Assembly: GCA_016743945.1 (NCBI GenBank)
Contig: JADGFI010000014.1
Span: 1 to 64,000 of the forward strand
Reading direction: 5' to 3'
Length of the DNA: 64,000 nucleotides
From: Desulfobacteraceae bacterium
GTDB lineage: Bacteria; Desulfobacterota; Desulfobacteria; Desulfobacterales; Desulfobacteraceae
Every line of letters begins with the position of its first letter. The first letter of the stretch is position 1. Below the pieces are notes generated by a model. The model worked only from the letters and a program-made list of their open reading frames with translations, did no database searches and had not been told where the DNA came from. The position numbers were made by a program, and so were the translations under genes. Shown piece after piece: positions 53,781 through 63,944 of the stretch.

Positions 53781-56563
53781 TGATTAACCCGGATCAGCCG
53801 AACCGCATCCAGGCGAAGGGAGGACCGACCCAGGTGATCCAATATCTCTTTTAGGTTTTTCTGGGCAAGACCGATTTCGGTTTTTTGGATGTTCGGGTTT
53901 ATTTTTTGCAGATGGATCAGCCTTTTTGCTTCTTTGCCAATGGTATTTAATATTTGTTTTCGGGCGTCAGCCAGGAATTGATCGGCCCTTTTTTGGGCCA
54001 GGGCCAGGGCCTTGGCGAGCAGTTCAGGGATTAATTGGACCTTGATTTGTTCAAATTCCATGAACCAGCCTGGATCATCTGGCTCAAGACGGCGCTGAAA
54101 ATCTGGAAAAGGGTCTTGATCACTATGGTTTTCCCCCAGGTGGCTGACAAGGATCCGAATGGGTTCGGCGGATAAAAATCGCTCCATGTTCAAATGATCC
54201 GGGGCCACGCATTCTAGAACAAACACGGTTTCAAGAAAAAGCGATTGATTGACTTCCCCTTTTATACAGGCCGTGGATGCGATGCCTTCTCCCTGGGTAA
54301 TGAAAAAATCAAAGGCCTGGTTCACAAAGGGGTGGTCCCAGTTGAAAAATCCCAGATCCTCCCTGGCAATGGCGGTCGCTCGGTCAAAGGTGATCACCTC
54401 TTTGTGGCGGGGAAGGGCAGGAAACTTTTCGTCCACGGGCAGGTCCCCCATACTGAGACGGATAATTTTTTCCCTTTTTATATCAATGGTTTTGTCCATT
54501 TCAATACCGTAATGGGCCAAGAGGGTTTCAAGCAGTTGTTCCAGGGCGGGATCCTGGTCCATCTTCCGGATCTCCTTGATTAACTCTCCTGCAGGCCCGG
54601 GCTTAAAAGAATTGAGTTCCAGCAGAATATTTTTTCCCAGGTCCAGTTCTTTCTGGGTTTTTACGGTGTACAGGGCTGCTTTTTTCAGTAATTGTTCCTG
54701 AACCTTTAAGGGGATTTTTCCCAGGGCACGGGTTTCCCGGATCAAATGATCCAGCCTGTCTTCAAATTGTTTGAATATGGCATGGGCGCCGTTGATATTT
54801 TTTTCAAAGAGGTTCAGCCCCTTCATATACCAAAGGGCAAGGACTTCCCCAATGGAATTTGATACAAAGGGAACATGGATCTGGATCTCTTGTTTCTGAC
54901 CGATGCGGTCTACCCTGCCGATGCGCTGTTCTAAAAGCTCGGGATTCTCCGGCAGGTCAAATAAAAAAAGATGGTGAACAAATTGAAAATTTCGGCCTTC
55001 GCTGCCGATTTCAGAACAGATCAGAAGTCTTGCCCCATCTTCCCTGGAAAACCAGGCGGCATTCTTGTCCCGGGCGAGCAGGCTCATGGTCTCGTCAAAC
55101 CTGGCCACATCAATTGCCAAATGCGCCTTTAATGCCCTGTCAATGCCCGCAACCTTGGTCTTGGAACTGCAGATAACCAGGATTTTTTTTGGCTTTATTT
55201 GTTTGGCAAGGGCAGCCAGACAGGCAATTCTGGGATCCTTTGCCAATCCTTCTTTTGGGAGGCAATGGGGATTTTCATATTCCTGGTTGATCCATCGGAT
55301 TTGTTCCGAAGTGCCTTTGAGGGGGATAAGCCTTGCCTTTCTTTTGGGAAATCCTTTGATACCCGCTCGTTTGTTCCTGAAAATGACCCGTCCCGGTCCA
55401 TAGGTGTCCAATAGGGGGGCTGGATCCTTTTTTGCCTTGATAAGGGCTGTTACCTTATCGGCGGTTTTTTCATAGTTTCTGGTTTCTGACTGAAATGTTG
55501 TTAAATCAAAATATCGGTGGGGGTCCAACAATTGTAATTGGGAGAAATGGGTGTTGAGCCCCATTTGTTCCGGGGTGGCCGTCAGCAGCATCAGCCCCTT
55601 TGTCCGTTTTCCCAGGGCCTGCATAAAGGCGTAAAACTGGGGGTGGTCCAGGATATGATGGGCCTCATCCATGATCACCATATCCCATCCGGCCGAAAGG
55701 ACCTGCTGTCTTCGTTTTTCACTTTGGATAAAGCCTAGGCTGCAAATGCCCGCTTGGGCATCAAAAAAGGGGTTTGAATCGTTTTCGCTGGGGGCTGTCA
55801 ATTCCATCTCCCGGCAATTCTCTTCATTAAAAATCCGAAAGGTCAGGTTGAATTTACGGTAGAGTTCCACAAACCATTGGTGAACCAGGGATTCAGGAAG
55901 AATGATTAAAATCCTTTGAATTCGGTGGCTGATCAGCAGTTGGTGGAGAATCAAACAGGCTTCAATGGTTTTTCCAAGACCGGTTTCATCGGATAACAGC
56001 ACCCGGGGCAAGGCCCGTGAGGTGATTTGCTTGGCAATGAAAAACTGGTGGGGAATTAAATCAATCTGCCCCCCGAGAAACCCCCGGGCCGAAGATTTCT
56101 CATAGGCTGCCCGCAGGGTTAATATGGAGTATCGCAGATCAAAGGCTCCGCTGGAACCGGCAAGACCGGATAAAAGACGGTCCTGGGGCAGAGAAAACCC
56201 CATGGTATCGCAAAGGTCCGTTTCGCAAATGCAGCGTTTTCCCTGGCAATAAAAAAACAAACCATTGGACTCCTGGATTTTTTCAACACAAAATTCTTTG
56301 GTGTCACGGGGGTGTATTCTGTCCCCAATTTTGAACAGCACTCGCTTGACAGGGGCAGCCGCCCTGGAATACTGCCGATGACAATCGCCGGCGGGAAAAT
56401 GGATCTTGAGGGTTCTTTTGTCATGGAAAACCAGGATGCCGATTCCCAGTTCCGGTTCAGTTTCACTTATCCATCGTTGGCCTGGTGTGAATTTTGATGT
56501 AGCAACTTTAGATATAGCAACTTTGGATGCGGTAATTTCTGAATTGGGATTTTTGGCTGTCAT
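53777..56563 (-). CDS. RapA/HepA-like SNF2-family helicase
   Basis: 928 residues. An N-terminal part with small beta domains (RWISETEPELGIGILVFHDKRTLKIHFP) is typical of RapA. The ATPase core has Walker A LSDETGLGKTIEACL, motif II VIMDEAHHILD, and GSEGRNFQFVHHLFLFD with RIGRVDRIGQKQEI. RapA recycles stalled RNA polymerase; other members of this class occur in phage-defence loci. It is the first gene of a two-gene unit with the DinG-like nuclease-helicase, overlapping by four bases. Confidence 0.87.
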   Translation of the reverse strand: MTAKNPNSEITASKVAISKVATSKFTPGQRWISETEPELGIGILVFHDKRTLKIHFPAGDCHRQYSRAAAPVKRVLFKIGDRIHPRDTKEFCVEKIQESNGLFFYCQGKRCICETDLCDTMGFSLPQDRLLSGLAGSSGAFDLRYSILTLRAAYEKSSARGFLGGQIDLIPHQFFIAKQITSRALPRVLLSDETGLGKTIEACLILHQLLISHRIQRILIILPESLVHQWFVELYRKFNLTFRIFNEENCREMELTAPSENDSNPFFDAQAGICSLGFIQSEKRRQQVLSAGWDMVIMDEAHHILDHPQFYAFMQALGKRTKGLMLLTATPEQMGLNTHFSQLQLLDPHRYFDLTTFQSETRNYEKTADKVTALIKAKKDPAPLLDTYGPGRVIFRNKRAGIKGFPKRKARLIPLKGTSEQIRWINQEYENPHCLPKEGLAKDPRIACLAALAKQIKPKKILVICSSKTKVAGIDRALKAHLAIDVARFDETMSLLARDKNAAWFSREDGARLLICSEIGSEGRNFQFVHHLFLFDLPENPELLEQRIGRVDRIGQKQEIQIHVPFVSNSIGEVLALWYMKGLNLFEKNINGAHAIFKQFEDRLDHLIRETRALGKIPLKVQEQLLKKAALYTVKTQKELDLGKNILLELNSFKPGPAGELIKEIRKMDQDPALEQLLETLLAHYGIEMDKTIDIKREKIIRLSMGDLPVDEKFPALPRHKEVITFDRATAIAREDLGFFNWDHPFVNQAFDFFITQGEGIASTACIKGEVNQSLFLETVFVLECVAPDHLNMERFLSAEPIRILVSHLGENHSDQDPFPDFQRRLEPDDPGWFMEFEQIKVQLIPELLAKALALAQKRADQFLADARKQILNTIGKEAKRLIHLQKINPNIQKTEIGLAQKNLKEILDHLGRSSLRLDAVRLIRVNQ

Positions 56564-56757
56564 TTTAAGATCTTTTCTGGTTGAAATGTTGAAAATGCGT
56601 CATGATTTATGCCATATTTTATGCGCAAATGTCAATAATTTATCAGTTCCATTGATTTTATGTGTGCTGTGCTGTTAGCGTCTCCATTTTTTTGTTAAGG
56701 CCTTGTTTGATTGACATTGTCGCCCTGCTATTTTATTGTCTGAACATGGAGGGGCAC

Positions 56758-57957
56758 ATGGGGGTATCAGACCGGTTTTTTATTCGAAAATTATGGATCC
56801 TATGGATTTTTCTGGTGGTATTGGGTTGTGATGAGGGAGAGAACCCCCTATCGTTTAAGGAAAATCGCACCGGGATTACCATAGGTGAAATTCGCATCGG
56901 GTCTTCTTTGGCCCTGGGGGGCCATGCCGGTTATCTGGGCAGCCAGATGCTCCACGGTGCCAGGGCCTATATCAATCATATCAATGAAGCCGGCGGTATC
57001 CATGGCCGGAGGATTAATCTTGTCGCTCTGGACGACGGATATGATCCCACCCGGTGCCTTTATAACACCCAGCAGCTTATTCTTGAAGAAAAAGTATTTT
57101 CTTTGTTTTGTTATGTGGGAACTCCCACAACTGTACGGATTATCCCCCTTGTCAATGAGGCAAAAATTCCCCTTGTCGGTATGTTCACCGGCGCTAACCG
57201 GTTGAGGGAGCCTATCAACCGCTATTTGATCAATATCCGGGCCTCCTATTACCAGGAGACAAAGGCGGCCGTTGATTTTTTTGTTCAAAAGATGGAATTT
57301 GACAAGGTGGCGGTTTTTTACCAATATGATGAGTACGGGTTTGACGGGCTCAGGGGAACGGAGATTGCCCTGAAACCCTATGGGCTGATCCCCGTTGCAA
57401 AAGGATCCTATGTCAGGGGAACCCTGGATGTGGAAGCAGGACTTGATAAGATCATTGCGTCCCAGGCCCAGGCCGTGGTCATGATTGGTACCTATGATTC
57501 CTGTGCCCGGTTTATACAGCTTGCCCGGGACCAAAATTTTTCCCCGCTCTTTCACAATGTTTCTTTTGTAGGGTCCAAGGAACTTGCCAGAAGACTTGGT
57601 CCCATTGGCGAGGGTGTATTGGTAACCCAGGTGGTGCCGCCCCCCCAAACAGGCGAAAATGACGGGGCCTTGCCCGGTGTTACCGAATACATTGATCTGT
57701 TAAAAAAATATTACCCTAAAAGTCTTCCCAGCTTTGTGGGCCTTGAAGGATATATCAATGCCAGGATTTTGGTAGAGGGGTTAACGAGAGCGGGAAAAGA
57801 GATTACCCGGGAACGCTTTCTCCAGGCCATTGAGTCCATTCACAAGTTTGATCTGGGAATTTTAAATCCCCTGTCCTTTGGAAAAAATGATTACCAGGGC
57901 CTGGAACGGGTCTATTTTACGCGGATAAAACAGGGCAAGCTGGTGTTGATCAAATGA
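56758..57957 (+). CDS. Branched-chain amino acid-type receptor lipoprotein (Peripla_BP_6)
   Basis: 399 residues from the ATG at 56758, which has GGAGGGG just upstream; an in-frame start at 56662 adds an unlikely extension. The signal ends in FLVVLGC, so a lipoprotein is likely. The mature part is a LIV-binding fold (IRIGSSLALGGHAGYLGSQMLHGARAYINHINEAGGIHGR in pattern, then VNEAKIPLVGMFTGA). No LIV permease or ATPase follows. Instead a histidine kinase starts on an ATGA overlap, so this protein probably senses a ligand for the kinase rather than feeding a transporter. Confidence 0.86.
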   Translation: MGVSDRFFIRKLWILWIFLVVLGCDEGENPLSFKENRTGITIGEIRIGSSLALGGHAGYLGSQMLHGARAYINHINEAGGIHGRRINLVALDDGYDPTRCLYNTQQLILEEKVFSLFCYVGTPTTVRIIPLVNEAKIPLVGMFTGANRLREPINRYLINIRASYYQETKAAVDFFVQKMEFDKVAVFYQYDEYGFDGLRGTEIALKPYGLIPVAKGSYVRGTLDVEAGLDKIIASQAQAVVMIGTYDSCARFIQLARDQNFSPLFHNVSFVGSKELARRLGPIGEGVLVTQVVPPPQTGENDGALPGVTEYIDLLKKYYPKSLPSFVGLEGYINARILVEGLTRAGKEITRERFLQAIESIHKFDLGILNPLSFGKNDYQGLERVYFTRIKQGKLVLIK

Positions 57958-59855
57958 GTTTTTTCAATGAACTGACACTGAAAAATAAAATTTTTATTTC
58001 CTGTTTGGGGTTTACCCTGATAGTCAGCGTTTTGATTGCCCTGTTTACCCGGGCTCTTTTGATTTCCAGTTTGACAAATGAATTGAAAAAAAGGGGAGTG
58101 GGCATTGCCCAGAGTGTTGCAGACGGTTCCCGGGTATTTATTCTTACCAAAAACAGGGCCGAGTTAACCGCTCTTGCCTACGATGCCCGCCTGGGGAACA
58201 GGAAGGATATTGTCCGATATCTTTTAATCAGTGACAAGGCAGGTATGGTTTTGGGTCACACATTTACCACGGGGTTTCCCGACAATTTGAAAAAACAGAT
58301 TGAACAAGGGGATCATGACGTCCAAAGCATTACCCCCATACAGGTGGACAATCATTGGGTTTTTCATGTCTCTGTCCCGGTAAAAGAAGGAATCTATACC
58401 ATTGGCTCGGTCCAGGTGGGCCTGGACCGTCAGCATATTGAAAGCCTGATATCCCGTCTTCGACTGGTGTTTTTGAGTTTTTTATCCGTGGTTTCCATTA
58501 TCTTTTTTTTTCTGAGTCACCGGCTGGCCCTCCACATCACAAAACCTGTGGCCGCTTTGATCCGATATACGGATCAGTTGACAAAAAGTAATTTCAGTGT
58601 GATTTCCAAGGAAGATGTGGACACCATGTCCAGGGACCTGGGGGGGAGGGATGATGAAATAGCCGCCTTGACCAACTCTTTTATAAAGATGACGGCCAAG
58701 CTTAAACTCTCCACGGACAATCTCATGGAGTCGCAAAAAAAATATCGCTCCTTGTTCCACAGCGGACCCAATGCCATATTTGTGATTCATAAACGAAGGT
58801 TTGAAATTATGGATGCCAACCCCAAGGCCACTGAATTGTTCGGGTATGAAGGCGATGAACTCATCGGCCGGAGCCTGTTGAGCCTGGGAACTCTTGAAGA
58901 TGACAAATTTACCAGGACCTATCCTGTGGGGGAATCTGTCGTCATCTCTTCCAAGGTGAGGTTTTTTAAAAAAGACGGGGGGTCTGTTTTTGTTAACATC
59001 CATGCAAGTTCCGCTGAATACCGGGACAAGGATGTGATCATTGTGGCGGCAACGGATATTACGGAACTGGTTGAAAAAGATTCCCAATTGATCCAGGCGT
59101 CTAAAATGACCAATCTTGAGAAAATGTCCGTGGGGATTGCCCATGAAATCAACCAGCCCTTAAATGCCATTAAAATGGGAAGTGAATACCTGTGTATGAT
59201 GGATGAACAGAAAAGAGCGGTAAAGCCTGCGGATTTTAAAATGGTGCTCACACAAATCAGTTCCCAGGTGACAAGGGCCGCAGAAATTGTGGGACGATTG
59301 AAAAATTTTTCCCGGAAGGCTGACTTTTCAAGGGAGGTGATCTGCTTAAACCATTGCGTCCGGTCCGTTCACAAGATCATTGGCCGGCAGATTACCCTGC
59401 AAAATATTGATTTCATTCTTTGTCTGGACGACCCGCTTCCTAATATTTTGGCCCATAATAATCGGATGGAACAGGTGATTTTTAATTTGGTGACAAATGC
59501 CAGGGATGCGGTCAATGAACGGGTTGAAACACGGATGGATATACACCAGGGAAAAATTGAAATTTCTACATTTTTCGACGACCAAATGGTGGGCCTGACC
59601 ATTGCTGACAACGGCATTGGCATTGAACCTGATCAGATGGAAAATATATTTGAATCATTTTTTACCACAAAGAAAATGGGGGAGGGGCTAGGACTGGGGC
59701 TGCCCATTATTCAGGGTATTGTCCGGGACTACAACGGGTCCATCAGCGTGGAAAGTACGCCTGGCAGCCATACCCGTTTTCAGATAGTGTTCCCGGCCCA
59801 ACCCTATATATTTGTAAAGGAGTCAACAAATGAAAATACTGGTCATCGACGATGA
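57954..59855 (+). CDS. Membrane sensor histidine kinase (periplasmic sensor, HAMP, PAS)
   Basis: 633 residues. Two membrane helices (about 13-30 and 163-185) enclose a periplasmic domain of about 130 residues. A HAMP linker (ALHITKPVAALIRYTDQL), a PAS domain (about 260-370), the phospho-accepting histidine in MSVGIAHEINQPLNAIKMG near 400, and the ATPase domain (VTNARDA, ADNGIGIEPDQ, GLGLGLPII) follow. It overlaps the lipoprotein gene by four bases and the response regulator gene by 26 bases. This makes a receptor-kinase-regulator chain very likely. Confidence 0.92.
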   Translation: MSFFNELTLKNKIFISCLGFTLIVSVLIALFTRALLISSLTNELKKRGVGIAQSVADGSRVFILTKNRAELTALAYDARLGNRKDIVRYLLISDKAGMVLGHTFTTGFPDNLKKQIEQGDHDVQSITPIQVDNHWVFHVSVPVKEGIYTIGSVQVGLDRQHIESLISRLRLVFLSFLSVVSIIFFFLSHRLALHITKPVAALIRYTDQLTKSNFSVISKEDVDTMSRDLGGRDDEIAALTNSFIKMTAKLKLSTDNLMESQKKYRSLFHSGPNAIFVIHKRRFEIMDANPKATELFGYEGDELIGRSLLSLGTLEDDKFTRTYPVGESVVISSKVRFFKKDGGSVFVNIHASSAEYRDKDVIIVAATDITELVEKDSQLIQASKMTNLEKMSVGIAHEINQPLNAIKMGSEYLCMMDEQKRAVKPADFKMVLTQISSQVTRAAEIVGRLKNFSRKADFSREVICLNHCVRSVHKIIGRQITLQNIDFILCLDDPLPNILAHNNRMEQVIFNLVTNARDAVNERVETRMDIHQGKIEISTFFDDQMVGLTIADNGIGIEPDQMENIFESFFTTKKMGEGLGLGLPIIQGIVRDYNGSISVESTPGSHTRFQIVFPAQPYIFVKESTNENTGHRR

Positions 59856-60579
59856 AAAACCCACCCTTTCCATGTTCAAACTTTTCCTGACGGCCTATGG
59901 GTACGAGGTGATAACCGCTGAAAATGGAGAAGAGGGACTGGCCCTGTTCAAGGAGATCCTGCCGGAAATTGTCTTCACGGATATCCGCATGCCGGGAATA
60001 GACGGGCTTGAGGTATTAAGGCAAATCCGAAAATTAAATCAAACCTCCCAGGTGATCATCATCACCGGACATGGGGACATGGAAAGGGCGGTTGAAGCCC
60101 TGGACCTGGACGCATCGGATTTCATCAATAAACCAGTGGAACGCCAGGCCTTGAATTCTGCCCTGGCCCGGGCTGAAAAAAGGGTTAAAATGCCCCAAGC
60201 CCCGGGGTTTAAATTGCGGATAGATCCAGAAGCCTTCCCCTGTGAGATCCATGTCCAAGGCAAATTATCCCTTTGTGCCCGAAAGGCCTTTGCCGGGCTG
60301 CCCGAATTTAATGAAAAGGACCCCCGGGTGATTTTTTGCTTTGATGAAACTTTTTCCATAGATCGCGGGGGGATCACCCTGCTCATGGAAAGTGTTCAGC
60401 AGATGAAGGAAAAAGGGCTCGGCATCTCCATGAAGGGACTTTCCTATAATTATTATCGTTTCTTCCAGATGGCCGGGATGGAAAAACTGGTCGCCATTGA
60501 ACCGGAATTGTCCAGAGAATCAATCGGTGAATTAACCGATAAATTAACCGATAAATTATCTGGGGAACCCGCTCCTTGA
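59830..60579 (+). CDS. Response regulator with STAS-like output domain
   Basis: 249 residues. The receiver domain has acidic D7/D8, phospho-accepting D51 in IVFTDIRMPGIDGLE, T79-like ITGHGD and the lysine in DFINKPVE. The C-terminal 110 residues (EIHVQGKLSLCARKAF, VIFCFDETFSIDRGGITLLMES, MKEKGLGISMKGLS) look like a STAS domain, as in anti-sigma antagonists, and no DNA-binding domain is present. Output is therefore probably by protein contact. The end carries a small repeat (ELTDKLTDKLSG). The next gene starts on its stop codon (TTGA). Confidence 0.85.
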   Translation: MKILVIDDEKPTLSMFKLFLTAYGYEVITAENGEEGLALFKEILPEIVFTDIRMPGIDGLEVLRQIRKLNQTSQVIIITGHGDMERAVEALDLDASDFINKPVERQALNSALARAEKRVKMPQAPGFKLRIDPEAFPCEIHVQGKLSLCARKAFAGLPEFNEKDPRVIFCFDETFSIDRGGITLLMESVQQMKEKGLGISMKGLSYNYYRFFQMAGMEKLVAIEPELSRESIGELTDKLTDKLSGEPAP

Positions 60580-63500
60580 CCCAGGGCAGATACCATATTC
60601 CCCTGGTGCCTGATATCGTTCCACGGGAGCGGCTTTTGACCCTGCTTGGCCGCCATGAAAACTGCCGTGTGTTTCTGGTGACCGGCCAGGCAGCCCAGGG
60701 TAAATCCACCCTGGTGGCCTCTTTCCTTCGGAGACGAGAACAGCCCAGTCTCTGGTGCCATCTTACACCAGATGCCTCGGACCATACCCGGCTCTTTGAG
60801 ATCCTCATCTACGGGATTCATGATTTGTTTAAAGATCAGGAACAGATCCAAAAAATTAAGATTCCCCAGACCACCCTGGGTACCCGGGAAGATTTTTTCC
60901 GCCAGATTGAAACCCTGACCATGATTTTTACGCAAATGGCCTCCCCCTTGAATATTGTATTAGATGACCTGGAATCCCTTGATGAACAAGGGTCTTGTTT
61001 TCCCTTTGTCGAGCAGTTAATCCAAGAAAATTTTGGGACGGTTCGATTTTTTTTGTTGTCCAGAACCCAGCCTCCCTTAAGCCTTCTTCAATTGAAAATC
61101 AGGCAGGATCTTATGGTCATCAACAATGAGGACCTTGCCTTTACCCTGGATGAAACACTGACGTTTTTCAGGGCAACCCCCATGGGGGTAAAAGAGGTTG
61201 AAAAAATTCTTAAAATTACCGAGGGCTGGGCCGGGGGGCTTATACTGGTCTCTGAATCTGTCAGGCGCTCCCATGACCTTGAAAAATTACCCCATCGTCT
61301 TTCCTCGGAAGCCTTTTCCTATTTTTCAAGGGAAATATACAATTTTTTGCCCTCGGCCACCCGATTGTTCTTGATGCAAACCGCTGTGTTTGATGTCCTG
61401 GACACCCAGCTGCTCACAAAATTTTTCACTGACATAGATCCTTTAGTGATTTTAAGGGAGTTGGAAAAGCGGAATCTTTTTATCCAGAAGATCGATTCCA
61501 ACAGCCAATGGCCCGTGTTTAAATATAACAATTTATTCCGGGATTTTTTAAAGGCAGATCTTTTTAATACCCTTGATAAAAAAAACTATGAAAACCTGTA
61601 TGAAAAAGTTGGGAAACTTTTTTGGGAGAGAAATGCCCACGAGGAAGCCATCCGGTTTTTCATTGTGGCCAGGGCCTATCCCGAAATTGCCAGGATCATC
61701 CGGATCAAGGGAATCGATTATGTGATTACCGGAAGATCTGCCGGACTTGCCGACTGTATTCGTGCCCTTCCCAGGGAAATGGTGGACAAGGATCCCTGGC
61801 TGATTTTTTTTGACACCATGACCCGCAGAATCAAGGGGGGAGAAAAAAACATCCAGGCATTTGCCAAGGCCCTGAAAGTTTTCAAGACGGTTGGAGATGA
61901 CAGGGGGGGGGTGCTGTGTACCGCCTATTTGATTGAGGCGGCTGTCTTTATCCGAAAGCCGTCCCAGGTGATTTTAACCTGGATACGGGCCGGGGAAGCA
62001 TGTTTAAAAACCCTGAAGGGAAAACATCGGTATACCTGGGCCAGGACCCTCCTTTGGCAGCAGATAGGTCTTGGATATATTGCCGGGAACGGAGATATTC
62101 CCAAGGGGATATCGGCTTGCCGCAATGCTATTTTGCTTGCCAAACGGATTGAAAATCAGGATTTGCGGCTCAACGCATCGGTGATACTGACCCTGGGATT
62201 TGTCCAGTCCGGGGACTTTACCCGGGCAAGGGAGATGCTCGAAAAGATTCAGGATATCACCCAGGAGGGTCGTCACCCGGAGTACCGGGCCCTAAAGAAT
62301 ATCACCAAAATTGACTATGCCCTTAAAAAAGGGGAGCTTGCACTTGCCGGGAACCTTTTGGAAACCTCTGAGCGAGATATCGAGAAATTCGGTCTGATTT
62401 TTTTATATCCCGGGTTTGTGGAAGCCCGTGCCATTTATTTTGTGAGTACCGGGCAATTTACCCAGGCCCTTCAGACAGCAGATCATTTGTCGGATTTTTC
62501 AATCCTTGAGGGGAATGATTTTTATCTGGGCATTTCCCACCGCATCAAGGCCATGAGCTTTTTAAGGGAAAAAAAATACACCCAGGCAAAGGAAGCGTCC
62601 CTAATGGCCCTCAATGAACTTGGGTTATCCAAACGGGGGGATATCCACACCTATCTGGCTAGACAAATCCATGGATTTTCCCTTTTTTACACCGGAGATT
62701 TTGTGGCGGCCCAAGGAGAGCTTGAAGCCGTTCTTGCTTATTTTAGCCGCATTGCATCTGATTTGTATTTTTGTGAAACCAGTTTTATCCTGGGGCTTAT
62801 TTCACTCGGGATCAAGGCCGGAAATAAGGACAACGATAAAGCCGAAAACAAGGCCCAAATTTATCTGAACGCAGGGCTTTTAAAGGCCCTGGAAAATCAG
62901 TACACGTATTTTCCCCTTCTGGATTTAAGAACCCTGGCCCGGGTGCTTGTCCAAATTTTTCTGATCCCGCCGGGGAGGACCCTTTCCTCTGGGGTTTTAG
63001 AAAATCAGGGTCTTGCCGTCTATCTTGCACAGCTTGTTTCCAAAGGCCTTGCCCCCCACATCCTGGATGAAATTATTCAGACACTTTCTTTTGGGAACAA
63101 AAGGGAGCGGACCAGGTGGACAGAACAGCTCAAACCGCTCTACAAACTGGCGCAGCCCAAAATCAGGATCAATACCCTGGGCGAATTTACTGTTCGGATG
63201 AATGATACCCTATTGGACAAATCTGTCTTTGAGGGGGCAAAACCCATCTCCCTTTTAAAGGCCATTGTCATGAACGGTTCCCGGGAGATTCCCAAGGAGA
63301 TTCTCATTGACGCTCTTTGGCCCGATGCCAGCACCAGTGCCGGTGAAAAGAATTTCAAGATTAATCTTCACCGTCTGAGAAAAGGGCTGGAGCCTTCTCC
63401 TGTCAAGGCATTTGGATATGCCTATGTCATCCAAAAGTTTGGCCTGGTCTCCCTGGATTTGGAATTGATCTGCCTGGATACGGATGTGTTCCTATCCCTG

Positions 63501-63917
63501 GGGGCAGAGGCTGCCCGCCTTGAAGGAAATAAGCCCGATGAGGCCCTTGCCTGTTATACCCGGGCAGCCCTCGTGTACAAGGGGGATTATTTTGTTGAAG
63601 ATCCATACCTGGAATGGCTTGGTCCGTCCAGGGAGATGTTCCGGTCCAAATATATTGAGATCCTGGAGAAAAAAGGGCGGCTCCACGAGGAGATGAACCA
63701 ATGGCCAGAAGCGGTTGATACCTGGCGTGCTATCCTGGGAACCAATCCTTTTTTCGAGGCAGCCTACCGGAATCTGATGATCCTGTATGCAGACGCGGGC
63801 CGTAAAAACGAAGCCCTTCATGTGTTCAAAGAATGCCGGGGGATTCTTAAAAGAGAACTGGACACAGAACCTGAGTTCCAAACCCAGCAGATTTATACCA
63901 GGATCAAAAAGCTGTAA
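60576..63917 (+). CDS. MalT/SARP-like STAND regulator (NTPase, TPR, BTAD)
   Basis: 1113 residues from a TTG start overlapping the previous stop by four bases. The NTPase part has Walker A VTGQAAQGKSTLVAS near 37 and Walker B NIVLDDLESLD near 130. A long TPR-like helical middle (about 340-850) follows. The C-terminus is SARP-like: a winged-helix-type domain (INTLGEFTVRMND, ILIDALWPDAST, KINLHRLRKGLEP) and a BTAD domain (FFEAAYRNLMILYADAGRKNEALHVFKECRGILKRELDTEP). It should be a DNA-binding activator whose state is set by ligand or by the STAS response regulator. A G9 run lies in its coding sequence. Confidence 0.88.
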   Translation: MTQGRYHIPLVPDIVPRERLLTLLGRHENCRVFLVTGQAAQGKSTLVASFLRRREQPSLWCHLTPDASDHTRLFEILIYGIHDLFKDQEQIQKIKIPQTTLGTREDFFRQIETLTMIFTQMASPLNIVLDDLESLDEQGSCFPFVEQLIQENFGTVRFFLLSRTQPPLSLLQLKIRQDLMVINNEDLAFTLDETLTFFRATPMGVKEVEKILKITEGWAGGLILVSESVRRSHDLEKLPHRLSSEAFSYFSREIYNFLPSATRLFLMQTAVFDVLDTQLLTKFFTDIDPLVILRELEKRNLFIQKIDSNSQWPVFKYNNLFRDFLKADLFNTLDKKNYENLYEKVGKLFWERNAHEEAIRFFIVARAYPEIARIIRIKGIDYVITGRSAGLADCIRALPREMVDKDPWLIFFDTMTRRIKGGEKNIQAFAKALKVFKTVGDDRGGVLCTAYLIEAAVFIRKPSQVILTWIRAGEACLKTLKGKHRYTWARTLLWQQIGLGYIAGNGDIPKGISACRNAILLAKRIENQDLRLNASVILTLGFVQSGDFTRAREMLEKIQDITQEGRHPEYRALKNITKIDYALKKGELALAGNLLETSERDIEKFGLIFLYPGFVEARAIYFVSTGQFTQALQTADHLSDFSILEGNDFYLGISHRIKAMSFLREKKYTQAKEASLMALNELGLSKRGDIHTYLARQIHGFSLFYTGDFVAAQGELEAVLAYFSRIASDLYFCETSFILGLISLGIKAGNKDNDKAENKAQIYLNAGLLKALENQYTYFPLLDLRTLARVLVQIFLIPPGRTLSSGVLENQGLAVYLAQLVSKGLAPHILDEIIQTLSFGNKRERTRWTEQLKPLYKLAQPKIRINTLGEFTVRMNDTLLDKSVFEGAKPISLLKAIVMNGSREIPKEILIDALWPDASTSAGEKNFKINLHRLRKGLEPSPVKAFGYAYVIQKFGLVSLDLELICLDTDVFLSLGAEAARLEGNKPDEALACYTRAALVYKGDYFVEDPYLEWLGPSREMFRSKYIEILEKKGRLHEEMNQWPEAVDTWRAILGTNPFFEAAYRNLMILYADAGRKNEALHVFKECRGILKRELDTEPEFQTQQIYTRIKKL
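61903..61911 (+). repeat. G9 run inside the STAND regulator gene
   Basis: Nine G encode part of DDRGGVLC. Slippage of one base would cut the regulator at about 450 residues, removing the DNA-binding end. Confidence 0.6.
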
Positions 63918-63944
63918 TGAATGGGGGTGATATCAAAACAGGCG

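Noticed and set aside
51324..56563. DISARM or a restriction-type defence system
   Set aside because: No methylase, DUF1998 or phospholipase-type partner is present; only two helicases are seen.
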